Assembly (NCBI GenBank): GCA_965228785.1
Contig: CBDDIF010000002.1
Coordinates: forward strand, 744,001-808,000
Origin: Hoeflea_A sp965228785
GTDB lineage: Bacteria > Pseudomonadota > Alphaproteobacteria > Rhizobiales > Rhizobiaceae
DNA length: 64,000 nt
Reading direction: 5' to 3'
This document shows, in pieces, positions 25,714 to 33,923 of the stretch. The notes below the pieces were generated by a model that did not search any database, was not told the DNA's origin, and saw only the letters and a program-made list of their open reading frames with translations. A program made the translations under genes and the position numbers. Numbering within the stretch: position 1 is the first letter of the stretch; each line of letters opens with the position of its first letter.

Positions 25714-27363
25714 GTGACAGCAGCGATTTATTTCCAGTCTGATGCCTATTCGACGGCAGGTGAAAGACTGATGGGCCGCAATGCGGCCGGTGAATCCTTT
25801 TTGAAGGGATATGTAAGGAACCGACCGGCAGTGGATTTTTGGGCATTTGTTGAAAAACGCGCTGAGGGTGCGGTTTTCACTGAGACGGTCAAAACGCTGG
25901 GTGGAACGGGAAACGTTCACATCGTTAGCCCGGGTAACGCCGACGCTCTTCGCCGGCCCGGCACCTTGTTCTTTCCGGGCCCGAATATCTCTAAACAGGC
26001 CTGGCGACGGTCCGCCTTTGGACCCTCCGCCTGGAGCCTGTGCGGCATTACCCACACGATTGCCTCCAGCCAGGCAATGGATTCACTTGTTGATCTGCTG
26101 ACCGCACCGACAGCCTCCTGGGACGCTTTGATTTGCACGAGCGAGGCGGTTCGGGAGAGTGTTGCAACTGTTTTTGAAGCGCAGACGCGATATCTGACCG
26201 ATCGATTTGGTGCGAAATCGATCCCCTGTCCGCAATTGCCCGTTATTCCGCTTGGCATCAACACAGATGAATTCAGCATAACGAATGACGAACGGGCCGC
26301 CGCACGAGCCGGGCTCGACATTGGCGACGACGTGGATGTCGTGCTGTTCATCGGCCGACTTTCGTTTCACGCCAAAGCCCATCCGTTTGCCATGTATCGG
26401 GCTCTCGAGCAGGCTCAGCGCCGCCGATCATCCCAGGGAAGAAAAACTCTTCTGATCGAGTGCGGGTGGTATGCCACCGATCGCCTTGCAACAGCATTCG
26501 AGGATGCAAGACGGGTTGTATGCCCTGGAATCAAGACCAAGCAAATCGACGGTCGTTCCGCACCCGACCGGCGCAGAGCCTGGGCTAGCGCTGACATTGT
26601 CTGCAGTCTTGTCGACAACATTCAGGAGACGTTCGGCATTGTGCCTGTCGAGGCCATGGCCGCCGGCCTGCCACTCGTAGTCAGCGACTGGGACGGCTAC
26701 CGGGACACGGTGCGTGATACGGTCGATGGGTTTCGCATACCAACAATCGCACCGCCTTCCGGACTGGGCGGGGATCTGGCGCAACGCCATGCGATGGAAA
26801 TCGACACTTACGATTTGTACCTAGCCCACACGTCCGCCCTCACGTCAGTCGACATTGAAGGTGCCACAGAGGCGCTGACTACATTGCTGGATTCACCTGA
26901 CGTACGCCGCAGCATGGGCGAGAACGGCAGACAGCGGGTGCGTGAGGATTTCGATTGGCGCGTGATCCTGACGCGATATGAAGACCTCTGGCGCGAACTG
27001 GCGGAAAGCCGTGCGCGAGCCGCACCTGGCAACCGACTATGGCCCGGCCGTCAGGATCCGTTCCTGACCTTCTCAGGCTATCCGACTTCAGTCCTCACAG
27101 ATGATTCGATTGTTCAGCTCGAGACTCCGTCATCCGAGGTTGCCATTGAAGATTTACGTCGCCTTCTGGCTCTTGAAATGGTCAGCATAGCGGGGTCTGT
27201 CCTTCCCCAAGAACAGGAGATCCATAGCCTGATCACACAGCTTGGAAACGGTGCCAAGACAGCGGCGGATCTGGTCGCGGCGTTCCCTGCCGAGCGCCGG
27301 GGACGGTGCTTTCGTGCGATCGTGTGGTTGGCGAAATTTGGCATCGTTGCCATTACCAAATGA
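25714..27363 (+). CDS. Glycosyltransferase, GT4-like (GT-B fold)
   Basis: The GT-B features are the C-terminal nucleotide-sugar site with SLVDNIQETFGIVPVEAMAAGLPLVVSDW (shown here as ETFGIVPVEAMAAGLP) and VVLFIGRLSFHAKAHP as the start of the second Rossmann domain. The last ~120 residues beyond the transferase core are extra. I use the GTG at 25714, with GGAG 8 bases upstream, giving 549 residues; an in-frame ATG at 25657 lacks a clear site. Donor and acceptor are unknown. It is not part of a visible polysaccharide operon. Confidence 0.8.
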   Translation: MTAAIYFQSDAYSTAGERLMGRNAAGESFLKGYVRNRPAVDFWAFVEKRAEGAVFTETVKTLGGTGNVHIVSPGNADALRRPGTLFFPGPNISKQAWRRSAFGPSAWSLCGITHTIASSQAMDSLVDLLTAPTASWDALICTSEAVRESVATVFEAQTRYLTDRFGAKSIPCPQLPVIPLGINTDEFSITNDERAAARAGLDIGDDVDVVLFIGRLSFHAKAHPFAMYRALEQAQRRRSSQGRKTLLIECGWYATDRLATAFEDARRVVCPGIKTKQIDGRSAPDRRRAWASADIVCSLVDNIQETFGIVPVEAMAAGLPLVVSDWDGYRDTVRDTVDGFRIPTIAPPSGLGGDLAQRHAMEIDTYDLYLAHTSALTSVDIEGATEALTTLLDSPDVRRSMGENGRQRVREDFDWRVILTRYEDLWRELAESRARAAPGNRLWPGRQDPFLTFSGYPTSVLTDDSIVQLETPSSEVAIEDLRRLLALEMVSIAGSVLPQEQEIHSLITQLGNGAKTAADLVAAFPAERRGRCFRAIVWLAKFGIVAITK

Positions 27364-27530
27364 GCGGGACCGCTGAGCGGTTTAAGCCGTGTCCTCACGG
27401 CGGCCAGTCGCTAACGCCGGTCCTGGCCTTGGATTGGAGCTGTGAACTGCACACTGCCTCGGAGTATCGTACACGTGCGCATTTTCTGCTAGGAGCACAC
27501 CAATAGGAACACGCATCCCAGTTGAGGACC

Positions 27531-27983
27531 ATGACACAACAGCCTCTGTACGATCAGCTCACCTCATTCGACCTCTTCAGTGATCTGACAAAGGAAGACG
27601 CGGCCAACGCTGCGGACTACTTCGTTTACCGATCCTACCGCGAGAGCGAACACATCATAGCGGCGGGCGCTGACGAGACCGATGTCTTTTTTCTGCTATC
27701 CGGATCGGTTCGGGTCGTAACCTATTCGATCATCGGCAACGAGCTGGAACTGTCCCGCTTCAAGGCGCCTGGATATTTTGGCGAACTGACGGCTCTTGAC
27801 GACGACTATCCGCGATCAGCCGAGGTCATTACGTTGGAACCGAGCACGTGTCTCGCCATGAAGGGCACCGATTTCCGCAAGTTCCTGTTGCAAAACCCTC
27901 CAGCACTCATGAAGGTTGCACAGAGGCTGGCACGGCAGGTGCGAGAGTCCAACATCGCCGTGATCATGAACACGACGATCTAG
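27531..27983 (+). CDS. Standalone cyclic-nucleotide-binding domain protein
   Basis: The 150-residue protein is a single cNMP-binding beta-roll. GYFGELTALDDDYPRSAEVI carries the Glu and the Arg-Ser-Ala of the phosphate-binding cassette, so it should bind cAMP or a related nucleotide. There is no helix-turn-helix, so it is not a complete Crp/Fnr regulator; it may act on a partner protein. The ATG at 27531 has TTGAGG just upstream. The next gene is 280 bases away. Confidence 0.8.
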   Translation: MTQQPLYDQLTSFDLFSDLTKEDAANAADYFVYRSYRESEHIIAAGADETDVFFLLSGSVRVVTYSIIGNELELSRFKAPGYFGELTALDDDYPRSAEVITLEPSTCLAMKGTDFRKFLLQNPPALMKVAQRLARQVRESNIAVIMNTTI

Positions 27984-28263
27984 CATATGGAGCTGGTCAG
28001 GCTCAAAACACACCTGTGACAACAGTGGAATTGCCCCTCACCACTTGGGAAAACAAGTGGTTCCGTCACCTTGTTTTTTGGAAAAATAATATCGCGTGCG
28101 AAAATTCCGCTGAAGACCAGCGCAAAGAAGTCTTTCTGGCTGTTCGGAGCGAAAGATTGGCATTTATCAATGCTCTTTCAGTCAGAGGTAGAATAGCTTC
28201 CGGGTTGTGGGGAAAATTTGACCAACAACAACTGCATTCAGTTGCGGACAAAGGAGGCGTTAG

Positions 28264-28662
28264 ATGCCGCATTTCAATCAATTCAACGGATGGGGTTCAG
28301 GGTGGTTCGATTGTTTCAAGCCATGCGAACCGATCTGTGACATCAAAACTGTCGTCGAAAATGAATTCAACGACGGTGGCTGCCGTCCTGAACCGCAACC
28401 GTGTGACGGTGGTTGGGACCTTGGTGGCCAGAATGGATTTTATGGTGGCTTCGGCGGATACACCGAGTGTGGGTGGGCTGCTACAAAAGGCTGGACGTGG
28501 TGGAATCCGCAACAAAACTACTGCTGCGAGCCGAAGCCGGACCCGTGTAAAGATGAGTATCCCGAGTCCATATTTGTCAGTGATACGCTTCAGTATCCGG
28601 GTTCTTGCAACGACCCGTGCGAAGTGAGCGTCCAAGACGACTGCGGTAACATATTCATCTAA
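28264..28662 (+). CDS. Small Cys-, Trp- and Gly-rich protein, unknown
   Basis: I do not recognise this 132-residue protein. A strong AAAGGAGG site lies 6 bases before the ATG, supporting translation. It has 12 Cys (several as CxxxC or DPC) and 7 Trp, in acidic, Gly/Pro-rich low-complexity sequence such as GFYGGFGGY and CGWAATKGWTWW. There is no signal peptide or membrane helix. The composition suggests either a metal-binding protein or a disulphide-linked structural or surface protein. An imperfect hairpin at ~28676-28700 could be a terminator. Confidence 0.65.
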   Translation: MPHFNQFNGWGSGWFDCFKPCEPICDIKTVVENEFNDGGCRPEPQPCDGGWDLGGQNGFYGGFGGYTECGWAATKGWTWWNPQQNYCCEPKPDPCKDEYPESIFVSDTLQYPGSCNDPCEVSVQDDCGNIFI

Positions 28663-28927
28663 TTCGACATCCAAGAAGGCTCTGGCAACGCCCAGGGTCT
28701 TCTCTGATTGACTAGCTATCACACATAGATGCTCGCTTGGTTGTATGTTGTATCTGGTGAGCCCCCCGGTCTGGCTAGGATGGCGAGTTATGGGACTTTC
28801 TACGGGGTTTTGTATCGCCGTGCGTGACCTTTAACGGCGTTTGTTCTCTTTTTCGTTTCGTGGGCCCGTTTTACCTCTTGCGTCGGAAGGGCCGAAAAGC
28901 TAGAGCAATCAGGCCTTTTCGGCAGGT

Positions 28928-29004
<77 letters not shown>

Positions 29005-29324
29005 TTTTTCAAAGTGTCCGTTCAGATCACATCGGTGCCAGACTGACGGCTCAATGCAGCTGCCTTGATCGCTCTGATCCTCAAATCTTTGGTTTCCCAA
29101 CATCATTCGTCCATGACTTACTGGCAGATGGCCTTGCTTTTTTTGCGAGCGCTTGCGGGCAAATGTTGACTAAACATTAATCTCAAATTCAAGAAGCCAT
29201 TGCTCCCGGCTCTCCGCACCATTCGGTTGTCGTATTCATCAGGCCACAATCTGGCTCGCCCAGCCAGCCGATGCCATGTCGCGGTTGGCGATCAGTCGAG
29301 CCGATAGACCACGCGGAGGAGCCG
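29005..29324. other. Intergenic stretch after tRNA-Pro
   Basis: These 320 bases hold a short T-run directly after the tRNA and a strong ribosome-binding site (GGAGGAG at 29315-29321) for the next gene. I see no credible ORF, repeat or hairpin in between. Confidence 0.6.
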
Positions 29325-30365
29325 ATGACCGCTTACGCCACCTTCAAGGAACTGATTACCGGCTATATCTACGAGTTCAACGATCCCTGGCCGCGATACT
29401 CCTTTGCGACCGGTTATGTCCCCAACGGAACCTTCATTATCCAGCCGGTGGATACGAGCAAGACAGTGCTTGAGATCGGCGACAAGTTCACAGTCACGGC
29501 TTCAAACCCGGACAGCGGCATCCCGGCCTCGACGTGGACATTCCACGGACAAGCCCCGGATCCCCAAAACAATAAAGAGCCTGGCATTTGGGGATTCAAT
29601 GACGACGGCAGCATCACCAAATACCAGTACTTTTCCAATGGCAGCTGGATCAGTGGCGAGACCATGCCCGATTGGGTCAACAACGTCACACCCACCAACA
29701 ACTATACGCTTCCACTCAGCGGAGATCCGCCGACTACCGTAACCACCGAGATCTGGTGGCAGCAACCCGAGTTCGATCTGGACACACCGCCAATGCTCGA
29801 TACCACCTTGTTTCAGGACGGAGAAGAACAGACAAACGTCAACGGAATCTTCGATCAATCCCTTTTGGACGGTGACGGCACGCGCGAATTCGGCTTCTCG
29901 ATCCTTGATGCCGGTTACGCCGCCTTTGACAACAGCCTGGGCATCTACGAGATCGACGGCAATGGAAACATCATCGATGTGCAGCTTCTCTTCGCAGATG
30001 TCAAAAACGCCTACACACCGCTGCTGACCCGCGAGGTGGAGGACGGCAACTCTCTGGGCTTCTTCATTCTCCAGGACGCCGCGGATTTCGTCCGTGGTGT
30101 TGATCCGGAAGCCGAGCTCAGCTTCATGAACTCGGCCGGTGGCGCTGCCAACGTTGCCGATGGATCGGATCTTCATTTCGCGATCGACGGCGCGAACGTC
30201 GGGTTGACCGCCTACCACAGCTACGACGCAGCGCTTAACGCCGACGGCGTCCAGCACGCCCGATCCGGGGTCAATGACCTGGGCTACATTATCGGGTTCG
30301 AGGATATGACCGGCGGTGGCGATCGCGACTACGAAGATGTTGTTGTCATGGTGGAGATACTGTGA
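29325..30365 (+). CDS. DUF4114-domain protein
   Basis: The 346-residue acidic protein begins at the ATG at 29325, 3 bases after GGAGGAG; longer starts have no such site. The N-terminal half (TGYIYEFNDPWPRYSF...) has no family I recognise. The C-terminal ~150 residues end in IIGFEDMTGGGDRDYEDVVV, the hallmark of DUF4114, which is often found in secreted or calcium-binding bacterial proteins. It is rich in Asp/Gly/Asn and has no Sec signal or Cys; export by a type I system is possible, but no such system is in the window. It stands alone beside tRNA-Pro. Confidence 0.75.
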   Translation: MTAYATFKELITGYIYEFNDPWPRYSFATGYVPNGTFIIQPVDTSKTVLEIGDKFTVTASNPDSGIPASTWTFHGQAPDPQNNKEPGIWGFNDDGSITKYQYFSNGSWISGETMPDWVNNVTPTNNYTLPLSGDPPTTVTTEIWWQQPEFDLDTPPMLDTTLFQDGEEQTNVNGIFDQSLLDGDGTREFGFSILDAGYAAFDNSLGIYEIDGNGNIIDVQLLFADVKNAYTPLLTREVEDGNSLGFFILQDAADFVRGVDPEAELSFMNSAGGAANVADGSDLHFAIDGANVGLTAYHSYDAALNADGVQHARSGVNDLGYIIGFEDMTGGGDRDYEDVVVMVEIL

Positions 30366-30535
30366 TGCAGGGGCGGTCCGCCTGTCCGCAAAGCGAGGTA
30401 CGTTGCTAGCAAGCCCTGTCGGCTGACCAAGGTCAGGCTACCTCCGCCTGCTTGTCGTCGATGACGAAGATCGGTTAGGCTTGTGGATTGCGCTGGCGGG
30501 AGGACGACCAAGCGCAGTTCGGAAGGAGGCTCGCC

Positions 30536-30637
30536 ATGAAAAAGAGCACACGCAAAGACCGCCGCCGGCACGCCGTTCGTGCCGCCAATGAGAAAAAGCG
30601 AAAAGCCCGCAAGGAGAAAAAGGAAAAGGCCAGCTAG
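30536..30637 (+). CDS. 33-residue Lys/Arg-rich small protein
   Basis: The product is highly basic: MKKSTRKDRRRHAVRAAN and then a KEKK-rich tail ending KAS. The ATG is preceded by GGAAGGAGG at 5 bases, one of the strongest sites in the window. About 18 of its 33 residues are Lys or Arg, suggesting nucleic-acid or anionic-surface binding. I know of no named family. Confidence 0.5.
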   Translation: MKKSTRKDRRRHAVRAANEKKRKARKEKKEKAS

Positions 30638-31212
30638 CCCAGTAGCAAGTCGAGTCCGATCGTTCACGGTCGATACGCCCACGCTTTTGCATGGACATCG
30701 CAAAGCTGATTCAATTGTTGAAAGTCGATCGTGAATCGCAATCTGCCTGAGCGGCAGCCCGAGTCACGACGGGTATGTCGGCCAGCCGATCCTTGCCACA
30801 AATCAGCCGCAAACACTGCCGCAACTACATTCTATGGTTGTGCAATGGCGTTACCCCTGATCTCACCAGAGGTACTCAGCACAAGCCATATCGTTGATTT
30901 AATTCAGACCTTTTGATCGGTTGCATCTGTTGTGGCAGGAGTCAAATAATTCCCATATGCCGCTATTTTCTCTATGGTATTTTTTTTCAATACCCTCTAT
31001 ATTGAAGCCCTGTCCACTACCGGACGCACATGCCGGCCGATGGTTCACCATCCCTGCGACCTCTGGTCACGACCATCGGCCGGTTTCGTGCTGCGCACTT
31101 CGGGAACGTGTCCTATAGGTTGATTCCCGGATCCAACTGGCGCGTCTGAATTCTTGAAATTCTTTGGTTTTTTCCGACGTGCCCTTGGAGGTATGCACCA
31201 ATGCCTGGGGGA
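30638..31212. other. 575-base stretch without a clear gene, holding a long-arm hairpin
   Basis: No ORF here has a credible start site and coding character. The middle (~30940-31010) is AT-rich, with a run of eight or nine T. The outstanding element is the inverted repeat at 31033-31083, described separately. A promoter or a small RNA is possible. Confidence 0.5.
31033..31083. repeat. Perfect 12-base inverted repeat with 27-base loop
   Basis: CCGGCCGATGGT (31033-31044) and ACCATCGGCCGG (31072-31083) are exact reverse complements, with 27 bases between them. The stem is GC-rich and stable. No T-run follows on either strand, so it is not a standard terminator. It could be part of a structured RNA or a protein-binding site. 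Confidence 0.7.
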
Positions 31213-31725
31213 TCAGTCGGCATCTCCGATCAGACGTTGCCACCATCCGACATCATGCCACTTGCAGAATTTGAAACCGACTTCACGATAAACACCGACC
31301 TGGTGAAACCCAACGGACTCATGCAGGCCGACACTCGCCGCATTGGGAAGTGCTATCCCAGCAAATGCCGCGTGGAATTTGCCGTCTTTGAGCTTTTCGA
31401 ACAGCTTCACGTAGAGCGTCCGCCCAACGCCGTTTCCGCGACAGCTTTCGTCGACATAGGCCGAAACGTCGACCGACCATCGGTAGGCGCCACGGCTCCT
31501 GTGAGGGCTGGCGTAGGCATAGCCGACCACTCGACCGGCTTTTTCAGCGACGAGGTATGGATGGGAACGGGTGATTGTCGCGATGCGAGCTGCCATTTCG
31601 TCAACCGAAGGCGGCTCGTCCTCGAACGAGATCGCGGTTTCGGAAACGATCGGCGCATAGATCGCCTGAATCGCTCGCGCATCTTCTTTGCGGACGGTGC
31701 GTATGTGAACAGTATCGGAGCCCAT
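31213..31725 (-). CDS. GNAT-family N-acetyltransferase (phosphinothricin acetyltransferase-like)
   Basis: The 170-residue protein matches the Pat/Bar/MddA subgroup of GNAT enzymes. It starts with IRTVRKEDARAIQAIYAPIV, has SFEDEPPS, the acetyl-CoA loop DESCRGNGVGRTLY and the terminal ESVGFHQVGVYREVGFK-W pattern. Such enzymes acetylate phosphinothricin, methionine sulfoximine or similar amino acids; the natural substrate is unknown. There is no clear ribosome-binding site at the ATG. It lies 41 bases from the next gene on the same strand. Confidence 0.87.
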   Translation of the reverse strand: MGSDTVHIRTVRKEDARAIQAIYAPIVSETAISFEDEPPSVDEMAARIATITRSHPYLVAEKAGRVVGYAYASPHRSRGAYRWSVDVSAYVDESCRGNGVGRTLYVKLFEKLKDGKFHAAFAGIALPNAASVGLHESVGFHQVGVYREVGFKFCKWHDVGWWQRLIGDAD

Positions 31726-31766
31726 TACGGAGTAACTCGGGAATCAGGTGACGATAGGGCAGATTA

Positions 31767-32450
31767 TCAATCGAGGGCCAAAAGACCCATCGGAACCACG
31801 GCCGATCCGCTGGAATCGATAAAAATGGCCACATCATCTGCTGTTTGCGGGAGCTTTCCGGAAATAACCCTGAAGCCGAAGGATAGTGTTGATCCGTCAT
31901 ATTCGGCAGTCAGCAATTCAAGAACAATCGGCTCGTCATCGATCTGACCTGGCGTGGTGACGGCAGCATTCGGTGGATCATTCTTGAAACTATCCGGAGA
32001 GTCGTCGCTCCACAGAGCGGCAAATTCGTGATGGCGGAGATGGCCGGCACTTCGCCGCGGGCGGTCGGTAAAATAGTAGGTCGATGGCGTTAGACCCGAC
32101 AGGATCAAACGATCGCCGTTGGTCGTGGCGTTTCGAGCCTGTTGGACAAAGAGATAGCGTGGCGTTTGCGGCTGAGGAACCTGAACCTGAACCGCATCAT
32201 TTTCCGGCTCGCTGCCGCGCAACACATCTCCGGTTCGCTCAATCCCCTTCCCGATAGCATCGCCGGTGTTCTCTGCTCCCTTGGCGATGGCCTCACCGGT
32301 TTTCTGGGCACCTTTTTTGATAGCGGTGCCGGCATCTTGTACCGCGTCCCCGAATTTTCCCAGCGTCGACTTCTGTGCCGAAACGGCCACCGTTCCAGCC
32401 AGCAGCGCCATAGCCGCAACGCAAAAGACCGTTTGATACCATCGGGACAT
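31767..32450 (-). CDS. Exported protein with KGAxxTGxAIxKG repeats, unknown
   Basis: From the ATG at 32450 (AAGGAAA upstream) the protein has 227 residues. A signal peptide (CVAAMALLAGTVAVSAQ) is followed by about four amphipathic repeats of ~11 residues, such as KKGAQKTGEAI, AKGAENTGDAI and GKGIERTGDVL. A linker rich in Val, Gln and Pro leads to a ~130-residue C-terminal domain that I do not recognise. The repeats resemble LEA or apolipoprotein-like helices and may bind membranes or other proteins. It is divergent from the lysozyme-like gene. Confidence 0.6.
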   Translation of the reverse strand: MSRWYQTVFCVAAMALLAGTVAVSAQKSTLGKFGDAVQDAGTAIKKGAQKTGEAIAKGAENTGDAIGKGIERTGDVLRGSEPENDAVQVQVPQPQTPRYLFVQQARNATTNGDRLILSGLTPSTYYFTDRPRRSAGHLRHHEFAALWSDDSPDSFKNDPPNAAVTTPGQIDDEPIVLELLTAEYDGSTLSFGFRVISGKLPQTADDVAIFIDSSGSAVVPMGLLALD

Positions 32451-32735
32451 ATTCAGTTTCCTTTGAAGATCCGCCGCACAATCGCGGTCGACTAAGACCA
32501 CGATCCGGGCGATTTGATGATCCGATCGGATATGTGTCCAAAAAACCACAGTACGGCGGCTGTTGCGAGATACGGCGTCTGCCGCGGCGGCGTATCGCCC
32601 GGTTTGCCTTATTTCGGACAGATTGTGCCGTAACGGCACCGGTGTCGTGGACCTGACAGGAAACCGGTGAGGCCGCGGCCAAAACAAAAGACATACGTTG
32701 CCGAAGGACCGGCAACATGGGCGAGACAATCAAAC

Positions 32736-33314
32736 ATGATCCGAAATATTACCTCTGCATTGTTGGCTGCAGCTCTGCTGTTGTCCGGAAATCCTTTCAC
32801 CCTGTCGGCTGCGATGGCCAACTCCGCCTCGGCGGAAAGCACAGTGGCCGCGGCAAAATCCCATGTGAAATTTGAGCGGCTACCAGGCTACAGCAAAGGG
32901 CAGACCAACATCGCCAACAAGATCGCCCGCAAGTTCGCGGCGGCCGGCTATGGCCGCGCCCAGCAAATTGCCGCGGTGTCGGTCGCGATTCGCGAATCCA
33001 CCCTGAATCCGAAAGCCCATAATCGCGGCTGCAATTGCTATGGGCTGTTCCAGATGAACAGGAGTAACGGTCTCGGGCGAGGACACAGCACCGCCAATTT
33101 GACCAATCCGGACTACAACATCCGGCTGATCATCGGCGAGGCAAATCGCTTCAAGAATTTCAGGAATGCCAAAACGGTCGATGCTGCGGTGAGTGCCTTT
33201 GTGCGTCACGTGACGCGGCCGGCCAGAAAGTCCAGCGTGATCAATGCAACAATCCGCACCGCGCGGATGGTGGAAAAGGCTGTGGCCAATCGCAGGCTCG
33301 CCGCCGCAGAATGA
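32736..33314 (+). CDS. Exported lysozyme-fold protein (phage tail lysozyme-like)
   Basis: From the ATG at 32736 the product has 192 residues. It has a signal peptide (ITSALLAAALLLSGNPFTLSAAMA) and a domain with AAVSVAIRESTLNPKAHN, NCYGLFQMNR and NPDYNIRLIIGEANRF. The Glu in IRES sits where the catalytic Glu of transglycosylases and phage tail lysozymes lies, followed by the usual GLFQ. It probably cuts or binds peptidoglycan in the periplasm. Two Cys (RGCNCYG) may form a disulphide. A longer frame from 32667 has no signal-like start. Confidence 0.72.
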   Translation: MIRNITSALLAAALLLSGNPFTLSAAMANSASAESTVAAAKSHVKFERLPGYSKGQTNIANKIARKFAAAGYGRAQQIAAVSVAIRESTLNPKAHNRGCNCYGLFQMNRSNGLGRGHSTANLTNPDYNIRLIIGEANRFKNFRNAKTVDAAVSAFVRHVTRPARKSSVINATIRTARMVEKAVANRRLAAAE

Positions 33315-33458
33315 AGCGGCCGTCCACCTGCAAGACACCCATAATTAAAATTTACCAACAATTGGAATTGATAGCTCCCGCGGTTCAAGACCCGCATCGC
33401 ATGCGTTAGGCTTGCATCTGGTGCCTTGATATTGCGTGCGTGCTTGGAGCGCTGGCTG

Positions 33459-33914
33459 ATGCTGCGGTTATTGGTGGACTTCCTGTCCGGGATTATTCGG
33501 GTGCTGGCGATCGCTTGTATCGCCGGCGGCGCCTTTGCCGGATACATCAATGCACCTTCGCTGGAGGTCGAGCCTTGGGCTGGCGCCCTGATCGGTTTCG
33601 CTGCCGGCTTCCTTGCGGCATCTATTGGAGCCGGGCTGATCGCCTGCCTCATTCTCATCGAGAACCACCTTCGCATCCTCGCCGATGCCGAAGTGGCTTC
33701 TCGCAGAACGGCGGTGACGGTCTCTAAGGAAGAACCGGAGGCCGAACCGGAAGAAACGGACATCGAGCGGGCCGAGCGCATAGCCGCCTACACCCGCAAG
33801 TACCGCAGCGTTAACTACGACCCCGCCCGTGACCGACGCATGCTTGCCGGCAGCCGGTCTTCTGGTGCCGACACGAAAGACGATCACGAGCCTCCGACTA
33901 CCGCACCGAACTGA
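33459..33914 (+). CDS. Small membrane protein of unknown function
   Basis: The 151-residue protein has two membrane helices (~10-30, IIRVLAIACIAGGAFAGYI; ~42-65, GALIGFAAGFLAASIGAGLIACLIL) and a cytoplasmic Glu/Arg-rich tail with TDIERAERIAAYTRKYRSV. The ATG at 33459 is preferred over a TTG at 33426. I recognise no family. It is convergent with the TRAP large subunit, 9 bases apart. Confidence 0.6.
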   Translation: MLRLLVDFLSGIIRVLAIACIAGGAFAGYINAPSLEVEPWAGALIGFAAGFLAASIGAGLIACLILIENHLRILADAEVASRRTAVTVSKEEPEAEPEETDIERAERIAAYTRKYRSVNYDPARDRRMLAGSRSSGADTKDDHEPPTTAPN

Positions 33915-33923
33915 TTATCCGCA

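Noticed and set aside
30976..30994. GGTATT/AATACC inverted repeat around a T-run
   Set aside because: Six-base arms in an AT-rich tract are expected by chance and the T-run is in the loop, not after the stem.
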